The notes beneath the pieces are model-generated. The model was not told the DNA's origin and ran no database searches. It worked only from the letters and a program-made list of their open reading frames with translations. Positions 30,232 to 36,443 of a stretch of 36,443 nucleotides of DNA are shown here, piece after piece. Position 1 is the first letter of the stretch. Every line of letters begins with the position of its first letter. Location: positions 1 through 36,443 of the forward strand of contig NZ_JACTVI010000083.1 of the NCBI RefSeq assembly GCF_014495685.1. Direction: 5' to 3'. This stretch comes from Streptomyces sp. TRM68367. Lineage in GTDB: Bacteria > Actinomycetota > Actinomycetes > Streptomycetales > Streptomycetaceae. Made by a program: the position numbers and the translations under genes.

Positions 30232-32139
30232 ATGAACCTGCTGGACCTGCTCGCCGATCCCCGCCCGTTCGCCCTGCTGCGCCGCCGCACCCCCGGCCAC
30301 GACGACACCGTGGTCGAGGTGCTGCTCGGCCCGGTCACCGCCCGCGACCGGCTCGCCGACCTCCCCGACGAGGGCCTGGCGCTCGTCCCTTTCCGGCAGA
30401 TCCGCGAGCGCGGCTTCGACGTCCGCGACGACGGCACACCGCTGCTGGTGCTGAGCCCCGAGGAGACGTACGCCGTCCCGCTCGCCGACGCACTGGCCCA
30501 GCTCCCCGCGCATGAGGTGCGCGTCGAGGGCGGCGGGTTCGACGTGGGCGACGAGGAGTACGCCGGGATCGTCGGGCGGGTGCTGGCGGAGGAGATCGGG
30601 CGGGGCGAGGGCGCGAACTTCGTGATCCGGCGGACGTACGAGGGTGAGATCCCGGGATTCACCAGGGCCGACGCCCTCGCGCTCTTCCGACGGCTGCTCG
30701 AAGGCGAGCGGGGCGCGTACTGGACGTTCGTCGTGCACACCGGGGACCGCACGCTGGTCGGCGCCAGTCCCGAGGTGCACGTACGGATGTCCGGCGGAAC
30801 GGTCGTGATGAACCCGATCAGCGGGACGTACCGCTACCCGGCCGAAGGCCCCACCCCCGAGCATCTGCTGGACTTCCTCGCCGACGGCAAGGAGATCGAG
30901 GAGCTGTCGATGGTGGTCGACGAGGAGCTCAAGATGATGTGCACCGTCGGCGACATGGGCGGCGTGGTCGTCGGGCCCCGGCTGAAGGAGATGGCGCACC
31001 TCGCGCACACCGAGTACGAGCTGCGCGGGAAGTCCTCGCTGGACGCGCGGGAAGTCCTGAAGGAGACCATGTTCGCCGCCACCGTCACCGGGTCGCCCGT
31101 GCAGAACGCGTGCCGGGTCATCGAGCGGCACGAGTCCGGCGGGCGCGGCTACTACGCGGGCGCGCTCGCCCTGCTCGGCCGATACGCGGGTGGCGGGCGG
31201 GAAGGTGCCGGGGCGCAGACCCTCGACTCCCCCATCCTCATCCGCACCGCCGACATCGACGCGGACGGCCGGCTGCGGGTACCGGTCGGCGCGACGCTCG
31301 TGCGCGGCTCGGACCCGGCGAGCGAGGTGGCGGAGACCCACGCCAAGGCCGCGGGGGTGCTCGCGGCCCTGGGCGCACGACCGTCCCGGCCGCACGAGCA
31401 GGCCGTGCGGCCCCGGCTGGCCGACGACCCTCGTGTGAGGGCGGCGCTGGACGGGCGCCGGGGCTCGCTGGCGCCGTTCTGGCTGCGGATGCAGGGGCCC
31501 GCCAAGAAGCCCCCGGAGTTGTCGGGGCACGCCCTGGTGGTCGACGGGGAGGACACCTTCACGGCGATGCTCGCGCACGTGCTGCGCTCGGGCGGCCTCG
31601 AGGTGACCGTCCGGCGGAACGACGAGCCGGGGCTCCGGGAGGCGGTGCTCGGGCACGAGGGGCCGGTGGTGCTGGGTCCCGGACCGGGTGACCCGGGCGA
31701 TCTCACGCATCCCAGGATGCGGATCCTGCGGGAACTGACGGCCCAGGTGATCCGGCACAGCCGGCACGGCGTCCTCGGCGTCTGCCTCGGGCACGAGCTG
31801 ATCGCGGCCGAGCTGGGGCTGGACATCGTACGGAAGGAAGTCCCCTACCAGGGCGCGCAGACCACGATCGACCTGTTCGGGCGGCCGGAGACTGTCGGCT
31901 TCTACAACAGCTTCGTGGCCCGCTGCGACGACGAGGCGCACCGGGAACTGGCCGCGCACGGCGTCGAGGTGAGCCGGGCCGCGAACGGTGAGGTGCACGC
32001 CCTGCGCGGTCCCGGCTTCGCCGGGGTGCAGTTCCACCCGGAGTCGGTGCTGACGCTGAACGGGGCGGCGATCGTGCGGGAGCTGGTGGGTCAGCTGCGT
32101 GGCGCCGGCACCTTCTCCGAGCGGCGGCCCGCCCTGTAG
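30232..32139 (+). CDS. trpE: Fused anthranilate synthase (TrpE-TrpG)
   Basis: 635-aa two-domain enzyme making anthranilate from chorismate and glutamine. Residues 1-430 are the chorismate-binding part (VVMNPISGTYRYPAEGPTPE, TGSPVQNACRVIERHESGGR, GYYAGALALLG), of the PhzE-like kind. Residues about 440-630 are the glutamine amidotransferase: GVCLGHELIAAEL holds the nucleophilic Cys, with Glu for the common Gln after GH, and VQFHPESVLT holds the His-Glu pair. ATG at 30232 follows GAGAAGGA. The Trp-Trp leader and attenuator just upstream make a tryptophan role likely, even though the domain type also occurs in phenazine and antibiotic pathways. Confidence 0.93.
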   Translation: MNLLDLLADPRPFALLRRRTPGHDDTVVEVLLGPVTARDRLADLPDEGLALVPFRQIRERGFDVRDDGTPLLVLSPEETYAVPLADALAQLPAHEVRVEGGGFDVGDEEYAGIVGRVLAEEIGRGEGANFVIRRTYEGEIPGFTRADALALFRRLLEGERGAYWTFVVHTGDRTLVGASPEVHVRMSGGTVVMNPISGTYRYPAEGPTPEHLLDFLADGKEIEELSMVVDEELKMMCTVGDMGGVVVGPRLKEMAHLAHTEYELRGKSSLDAREVLKETMFAATVTGSPVQNACRVIERHESGGRGYYAGALALLGRYAGGGREGAGAQTLDSPILIRTADIDADGRLRVPVGATLVRGSDPASEVAETHAKAAGVLAALGARPSRPHEQAVRPRLADDPRVRAALDGRRGSLAPFWLRMQGPAKKPPELSGHALVVDGEDTFTAMLAHVLRSGGLEVTVRRNDEPGLREAVLGHEGPVVLGPGPGDPGDLTHPRMRILRELTAQVIRHSRHGVLGVCLGHELIAAELGLDIVRKEVPYQGAQTTIDLFGRPETVGFYNSFVARCDDEAHRELAAHGVEVSRAANGEVHALRGPGFAGVQFHPESVLTLNGAAIVRELVGQLRGAGTFSERRPAL

Positions 32140-32148
32140 CCGAGGAGG

Positions 32149-32188
32149 GGGCGGGCCGTCCGGTGGTCGAGGACGGGGCGGCCCGCCC
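32149..32188. terminator. Terminator between trpE and pfkA
   Basis: GGGCGGGCCG (32149-32158) and CGGCCCGCCC (32179-32188) form a perfect 10-bp stem with a 20-base loop between convergent genes. It may serve both strands. No T-tract is present. Confidence 0.65.
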
Positions 32189-32198
32189 GGTAGCCCCG

Positions 32199-33227
32199 TC
32201 AGCCGAAGAAGACCCCGACCTCCTCGTACAGCTTCGGGTCCACCGTCTTCAGGCGGGACGTGGCGTCGGCGATGGGGACGCGGACGATGTCCGTGCCGCG
32301 CAGGGAGACCATCTTGCCGAAGTCGCGGTCGCGGACGCAGTCGATGGCGTGCAGGCCGAACCGGGTGGCGAGCCAGCGGTCGAAGGCGCTGGGCGTGCCG
32401 CCGCGCTGGACGTGGCCCAGCACCGTCGTGCGGGCCTCCTTGCCGGTGCGCTTCTCGATCTCCTTGGCCAGCCACTCGCCGACCCCGGACAGCCGCACGT
32501 GACCGAAGGAGTCCAGGGACTGGTCCTTGAGGATCATGTCGCCCTCCCTCGGCGTGGCCCCTTCCGCGACGACCACGATCGGCGCGTACGACGCCCGGAA
32601 GCGGGAGGTGACCCAGGTGCACACCTGCTCGACGTCGAAGGGCTGCTCGGGGATGAGGATGACGTTGGCGCCGCCGGCCAGGCCCGAGTGCAGCGCGATC
32701 CAGCCGGCGTGCCGGCCCATCACCTCGACGACGAGGACGCGCATGTGGGACTCGGCGGTGGTGTGCAGCCGGTCGATCGCCTCCGTGGCGATGTTGACGG
32801 CGGTGTCGAAGCCGAAGGTGTAGTCCGTGGCGGACAGGTCGTTGTCGATGGTCTTGGGCACGCCGACGCACGGCACCCCGTGCTCGTCCGAGAGGACCGT
32901 GGCGACGCCCAGGGTGTCCTCGCCGCCGATCGTGATGATCGCGTCTACCTCCAGTTCGGCGATGTGCTCCTTGATCCGGTCGATGCCGTCCTCCTCGTGC
33001 AGCGGATTCGTCCGCGAGGAGCCGAGGATGGTGCCGCCGCGAGGCAGGATGCCGCGCACGGCGGGGATGTCGAGGCGGACGGTGGCGCCTTCGAGGGGAC
33101 CGCGCCAGCCGTCCCGGAAGCCGGTGAAGTCGTATCCGTACTCCTGCACGCCCTTGCGGACGATGGCCCGGATGACGGCGTTGAGCCCGGGGCAGTCGCC
33201 GCCTCCGGTCAGTACTCCGACCCGCAT
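32199..33227 (-). CDS. pfkA: 6-phosphofructokinase
   Basis: 342-aa PFK. The N-terminus VGVLTGGGDCPGLNAVIRAI, TNPLHEEDG, the catalytic PKTIDNDLSATDYTFGFDTA, MGRHAGWIAL and LGHVQRGGTPSAFDR are typical. At the nucleotide/PPi-discriminating position the motif is GGEDT with Asp104 and, later, Lys125 in PKTIDND. Gly at these places marks most ATP enzymes; Asp/Lys marks PPi or mixed enzymes. Streptomyces PFKs of this sequence type are nevertheless reported to use ATP. ATG at 33227 follows AAGGGA. The trpE gene converges from the other side. Confidence 0.96.
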   Translation of the reverse strand: MRVGVLTGGGDCPGLNAVIRAIVRKGVQEYGYDFTGFRDGWRGPLEGATVRLDIPAVRGILPRGGTILGSSRTNPLHEEDGIDRIKEHIAELEVDAIITIGGEDTLGVATVLSDEHGVPCVGVPKTIDNDLSATDYTFGFDTAVNIATEAIDRLHTTAESHMRVLVVEVMGRHAGWIALHSGLAGGANVILIPEQPFDVEQVCTWVTSRFRASYAPIVVVAEGATPREGDMILKDQSLDSFGHVRLSGVGEWLAKEIEKRTGKEARTTVLGHVQRGGTPSAFDRWLATRFGLHAIDCVRDRDFGKMVSLRGTDIVRVPIADATSRLKTVDPKLYEEVGVFFG

Positions 33228-33384
33228 GGAAATGTCCCTTCGCCGCGGTTGCCGTGTGCCGTTCGTTCCTTACCCGGCACGCTAGCGGTGATCCAGGTCA
33301 CATCGACATGCTTCGGAGGGGCGATTCCGGTGAAACTCCGGTCCGGTGTCAGGGGCGGGTGTCAGGGCCGGCGTCAGGGTCGAA

Positions 33385-34086
33385 CTACTCGTCGTCGAGT
33401 CCGCGTTCTATCGCGTAGCGCACCAGCTCCACGCGGTTGTGCAGCTGGAGCTTGCCGAGGGTGTTCTGCACGTGGTTCTGCACCGTGCGGTGGGAGATGA
33501 CCAGGCGTTCGGCGATCTGCTTGTAGCTCAGGCCCTTGGCGACCAGGCGCAGCACCTCGGTCTCGCGCTCGGTCAGGCGGGGCGCCTCGGTCTCGCCGGC
33601 GTCGGGGGCCGGGGCGGGCTCGGAGGCCAGGCGCCGGTACTCGCCGAGGACCAGGCCCGCGAGGCCCGGCGTGAACACCGGGTCGCCGGCGGCCGTACGG
33701 CGCACCGCGTCCTGGAGCTCCTCGGTCGAGGCCGACTTCAGCAGGTAGCCGGTCGCGCCCGACTTCACCGCCTCCAGGACGTCGGCGTGCTCGCCGCTGG
33801 CCGACAGCACGAGGACGCGCAGCGCGGGGTTGGCGGCCACGACCTCCTTGCAGACCTGGACGCCGGGCTTGCCGGGCAGGTTCAGGTCGAGCACGAGCAC
33901 ATCGGGTACGGCGGCCTTGGCGCGGCGCACCGCCTGGTCGCCGTCGCCGGCGGTGGCGACCACGTCGAAACCCGACTCGGCCAGGTCGCGGGCGACGGCG
34001 TCGCGCCACATGGGGTGGTCGTCGACCACCATGACCTTGATCGGCGCCCGCTTCCCGGCTGTGGTCCCGTCGGTGGACCCCGTCAT
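33385..34086 (-). CDS. macR: Response regulator MacR (NarL/FixJ type)
   Basis: 233 aa. The receiver domain (about 15-130) has acidic residues Asp22/Asp23, phospho-acceptor Asp67 in VLVLDLNLPG, and Lys in YLLKSAS. After a short acidic/Pro linker, the C-terminal LuxR-type helix-turn-helix reads LTERETEVLRLVAKGLSYKQ and then IAERLVISHRTVQNHVQNTL. The start ATG at 34086 overlaps the kinase stop (ATGA), so the pair is translated together. The pair resembles MacRS, which in S. coelicolor affects morphology and actinorhodin; orthology is inferred from sequence layout and neighbours. Confidence 0.93.
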   Translation of the reverse strand: MTGSTDGTTAGKRAPIKVMVVDDHPMWRDAVARDLAESGFDVVATAGDGDQAVRRAKAAVPDVLVLDLNLPGKPGVQVCKEVVAANPALRVLVLSASGEHADVLEAVKSGATGYLLKSASTEELQDAVRRTAAGDPVFTPGLAGLVLGEYRRLASEPAPAPDAGETEAPRLTERETEVLRLVAKGLSYKQIAERLVISHRTVQNHVQNTLGKLQLHNRVELVRYAIERGLDDE

Positions 34087-35303
34087 CGCTGCTCCGCCTT
34101 CCCCCGTACGTCCGTCGAGTCCTTCGGTACCTTCAGTTCGACCTCCGTGCCCTGCCCCGGCACCGAGATCAGCTCGGCGCTGCCGCCGAGTTCGCGCAGC
34201 CGGCCCCGGATCGACAGGGCCACGCCGAGCCGCCCCTCGCCCTCGGCCTGGGCGAGCCGACCCTCGGGGATGCCGGGTCCGTCGTCGCGGACGGTGACGA
34301 TCACCTCGTCCGGCTCGTCCTCGACCAGGATCCACGCGCGCGCGTGCTCCCCGGCATGCCTGCGGACGTTGTCCAGGGCGGCCCCGACGGCCGCCGCGAC
34401 CTCCCGGGCCGCGACCGGTGCGAGCGGCACCGGGGCGCCGGGCTCGGCGAGGTTGACCGTGGCCCCGGCGTACGGGGCGAGCAGCGCGCGCAGATCCACC
34501 GAACCCGGCTCGTCCTCCTGCACGGCCCCTACGACGGCACCCTCTGCGGCGTCCTCCGACAGCCGGGAGAGGGGCACGAGTCCGCCGGAGACCAGCGTGC
34601 GCAGCGCCACCTCCTGCTCGCCGGCCAGCCGGCCCAGCTCGGCCGCCTCGCCGCCGAGGGCGGCACCGCGCCGCTTCACCATCGCCAGCACCTGCAGGAC
34701 GCTGTCGTGGATGTCCCGGGCGAGCCGCTCCCGTTCCCTGGTCGCGGCCTCGATCTCCAGGGCACGGGCGAGGGTGCGCTCGGAGGCGCGGGCGACCTCG
34801 ACGACGTACCCGATGGCGATGGAGGCGACCCAGACGAGGATCACGTTGTGCACGGTGTCGCGGGTAGGGGCGCCACGGTAGACGAGGTTGACGGCGGCGA
34901 CGAGCGTCGAGGCGAAGGCGGCCCAGCGCCAGCCGCCCTTGATGGCGAAGGCCAGCACGGCGCCGGCGGTCCATATCGAGGGCAGCGTCGGGCCACCGGC
35001 GTCGATCCGCTCGGCCGAGGCGGCGAGGCGGGTGAGCAGGATACCGGCGAGCGCGATGGTGAGGTCCGCGGTGAGGAAGCGCTTGGTGCAGCTGGCCGCG
35101 CTCGCGACCTTCGGCAGGGTCGCCATGGTCCACCCGCACAGCACGCCGTAGTAGGCGATGGCGACCCAGGGGCGGGTGAACTCGTCGTAGGCGGAGGCGA
35201 ACAGGCCGACCGCGTACAGCATGGTGAGCACCCGGTAGCCGGCGAGGGCACGCCACAGCGGCTGCTCGACCGACATCCTCATGACACGCTCGCGCCTGGC
35301 CAT
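34083..35303 (-). CDS. macS: MacS-family sensor histidine kinase
   Basis: 406 aa. The N-terminal half has about five membrane helices (LWRALAGYRVLTMLYAVGLF onward), the typical MacS sensory region. The dimer/phosphoacceptor helix RLARDIHDSVLQVLAMVKRR carries the His of the HisKA_3 type. The ATPase part has ALDNVRRHAGEHA (N box) and VRDDGPGIPEGRL (G box), with GRLGVALSIRGRL. The start is uncertain: ATG at 35303 is used, a GTG at 35312 and an ATG at 35282 are alternatives, and the Shine-Dalgarno GGGGG stretch fits more than one. It overlaps macR by four bases and is its likely phosphodonor. Confidence 0.93.
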   Translation of the reverse strand: MARRERVMRMSVEQPLWRALAGYRVLTMLYAVGLFASAYDEFTRPWVAIAYYGVLCGWTMATLPKVASAASCTKRFLTADLTIALAGILLTRLAASAERIDAGGPTLPSIWTAGAVLAFAIKGGWRWAAFASTLVAAVNLVYRGAPTRDTVHNVILVWVASIAIGYVVEVARASERTLARALEIEAATRERERLARDIHDSVLQVLAMVKRRGAALGGEAAELGRLAGEQEVALRTLVSGGLVPLSRLSEDAAEGAVVGAVQEDEPGSVDLRALLAPYAGATVNLAEPGAPVPLAPVAAREVAAAVGAALDNVRRHAGEHARAWILVEDEPDEVIVTVRDDGPGIPEGRLAQAEGEGRLGVALSIRGRLRELGGSAELISVPGQGTEVELKVPKDSTDVRGKAEQR

Positions 35304-35331
35304 CTCCCCCACCCCCGGCCGGGATCCCCGC

Positions 35332-36282
35332 CTAGGGTTCCGACCGCTCGGACTTCTCGGACCGCTCCTGCTTTCCGGACGACTCCTGCTTTCCGGACGG
35401 CTCCTGCTTTTCGGGCCGCTCCTGCCCAGCCTGCTCCTGCTCGGCCGGCTCCCGCAGCCGCTTCTGCTCCGGCTCCTGCGGCCGTTCCTTCTCGGCCCGC
35501 ACCTTCTCGCGCTGTTCCTTCTCCGCGCGCGCGAGAGCCGCCTTGGCCGCCTTCTCGGCCTTCCCGGCCGCCTTCTCCGCTTCCTTCTCGGCCTTCGCCG
35601 CCTCCGCGAGCTGCCGCTTGCGGGCGGTCGCGTACATGTCGACGTACTCCTGGCCGGAGAGCTTCATGATCTCGTACATGACCTCGTCGGTCACCGCGCG
35701 CAGCACGAACCGGTCGTGCTCCATGCCCTGGTAGCGGCTGAAGTCCAGCGGCCTGCCGATGCGGATGCCGGGCCGCATCAGCTTCGGCATGACCTTCCCC
35801 GGCGGCTGGATCTTCTCGGTGTCGATCATGGCGACCGGGATGACGGGCGCCCCGGTGGCCAGCGCCACGCGCGCGAGGCCACCCGGTTTGCCGCGGTAGA
35901 GCCGGCCGTCGGGCGAGCGCGTGCCCTCCGGGTAGATCCCGAACAACTCGCCGCGCTCCAGCACCTCGATGCCGCTCTTGATCGCCGCCTCGCCCGCGCC
36001 GCGCCCGCCGGAGCGGTCCACCGGGAGCTGGCCGACGCCCTTGAAGAAGGCGGCGGTCAGCCGGCCCTTGACGCCGGGCGTGGTGAAGTACTCGGCCTTC
36101 GCGATGAAGGTGACCTTGCGGTCGAGGACCGCGGGCAGGAAGAACGAGTCGGAGAAGGAGAGGTGATTGCTCGCGAGGATCGCGGGGCCCTCGGCGGGAA
36201 CGTTCTCCAGGCCTTCCACCCAGGGCCTGAAGGCGAGCTTCAGCGGCCCCCCGACGGTGACCTTCATCGCGCCGTACAACAA
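35332..36282 (-). CDS. PlsC-like 1-acylglycerol-3-phosphate acyltransferase with charged tail
   Basis: 316 aa. The acyltransferase part (about 1-215) has motif I NHLSFSD, motif II GRLTAAFFKGVGQLPVDRSG, motif III YPEGTRSPDGRLYRGKPG and motif IV APVIPVAMI. From about 220 the sequence changes to a Lys/Glu/Ala-rich, probably coiled-coil stretch (AKAEKEAEKAAGKAEKAAKA), and then a Glu/Arg/Ser/Pro tail with SGKQE-type repeats. The start is TTG at 36282, supported by a perfect AGGAGG 7 bases upstream. The family makes phosphatidic acid; the tail is not part of the usual enzyme and might bind nucleic acid or lipid. Confidence 0.92.
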   Translation of the reverse strand: MLYGAMKVTVGGPLKLAFRPWVEGLENVPAEGPAILASNHLSFSDSFFLPAVLDRKVTFIAKAEYFTTPGVKGRLTAAFFKGVGQLPVDRSGGRGAGEAAIKSGIEVLERGELFGIYPEGTRSPDGRLYRGKPGGLARVALATGAPVIPVAMIDTEKIQPPGKVMPKLMRPGIRIGRPLDFSRYQGMEHDRFVLRAVTDEVMYEIMKLSGQEYVDMYATARKRQLAEAAKAEKEAEKAAGKAEKAAKAALARAEKEQREKVRAEKERPQEPEQKRLREPAEQEQAGQERPEKQEPSGKQESSGKQERSEKSERSEP

Positions 36283-36373
36283 CCGAGTGCCTCCTGTGTC
36301 TGTCGATCAGACCTTAACCCGGTACGCCGTCAAAGGCGCCGACGGCCCTGGTCGGTGATGCTCCTATTGCCTG

Positions 36374-36443
36374 TCAAGCGGCTTGGAGCCAGTTGCGGTA
36401 GGCGTGGGCGAGGCCGTCGTCTCGGCGGATACCGCGTTCGAGG
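36374..36443 (-). CDS. C-terminal fragment of an unidentified gene
   Basis: The minus-strand frame reads in from the right edge as LERGIRRDDGLAHAYRNWLQ, then AA and TGA at 36376-36374. Base composition and third positions are compatible with coding. The 22 residues are too few to name a family. A transposase or recombinase tail is possible but I cannot support it. Confidence 0.35.
   Translation of the reverse strand, partial: LERGIRRDDGLAHAYRNWLQAA

Noticed and set aside
30232..32139. A phenazine or antibiotic PhzE gene
   Set aside because: The domain type fits PhzE, but the tandem-Trp leader peptide and attenuator directly upstream indicate tryptophan regulation, and no phenazine genes are nearby.
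36374..36443. A transposase tail at the right edge
   Set aside because: Only 22 residues are visible and no terminal inverted repeat or target duplication can be seen.

Overview
The window is a high-GC (about 70+%) actinobacterial chromosome segment, almost certainly from a Streptomyces. The support is near-universal G/C third codon positions, frequent GTG starts, -10-only leaderless starts, a class II DAHP synthase, a trpEG fusion behind a Trp-Trp leader peptide, a MacRS-type two-component system and the rsmH/ftsL/ftsI end of the dcw (division and cell wall) cluster. The gene order resembles, from memory, the SCO2090-SCO2123 part of the S. coelicolor core chromosome, so most of the window is ordinary core DNA rather than an island.

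Layout. (1) 1-1957: rsmH-ftsL-ftsI on the minus strand with a good promoter at 1930-1957; a beta-carbonic anhydrase reads away from it. (2) 2920-7714: a tightly overlapping MoxR ATPase / DUF58 / transmembrane transglutaminase operon, ended by an 18-bp-stem bidirectional terminator. (3) 7955-10278: small genes on the minus strand (DUF3040 membrane protein, SAM methyltransferase, SAV_6107-type HEPN protein). (4) 10381-14147: an operon with a palindromic operator next to its promoter, encoding a degenerate ABC-type ATPase, a YhgE/Pip-like membrane protein and a TetR regulator. (5) 14633-16126: a CrtI-like FAD oxidoreductase. (6) 16317-19779, minus strand: a membrane-anchored Tyr/Gln/Gly-rich low-complexity protein, leaderless metF, thiE and an Rv2175c-like winged-helix protein. 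(7) 19822-23810: a ferredoxin-reductase-type FAD enzyme and a small beta-barrel-like protein on the minus strand, then a TPP-riboswitch-controlled thiO-thiS-thiG operon on plus. (8) 23946-28447: PASTA Ser/Thr kinase, endonuclease IV, a molybdopterin oxidoreductase, bacterioferritin and its ferredoxin (the latter with an iron box). (9) 28620-32139: class II DAHP synthase and trpEG head to head, with trpEG under transcription attenuation. (10) 32199-36282, minus strand: a phosphofructokinase, MacR/MacS and a PlsC acyltransferase with a long charged tail. A gene running off the right end (36374-36443) is not identified.

Themes. Thiamine synthesis (thiE, thiOSG), entry to aromatic amino acid synthesis and tryptophan (aroH, trpE), iron storage and release (bfr, bfd), and envelope/division functions (ftsL, kinase, YhgE-like, PlsC). 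I see no CRISPR array, rRNA, tRNA or complete insertion sequence. I did not find a convincing wholly new system. The most unusual items are the degenerate ABC/YhgE/TetR operon, the aromatic-rich tail protein, two degenerate minisatellites at gene borders, and a recurring TAnnnT-N6/7-start arrangement that suggests many leaderless transcripts.
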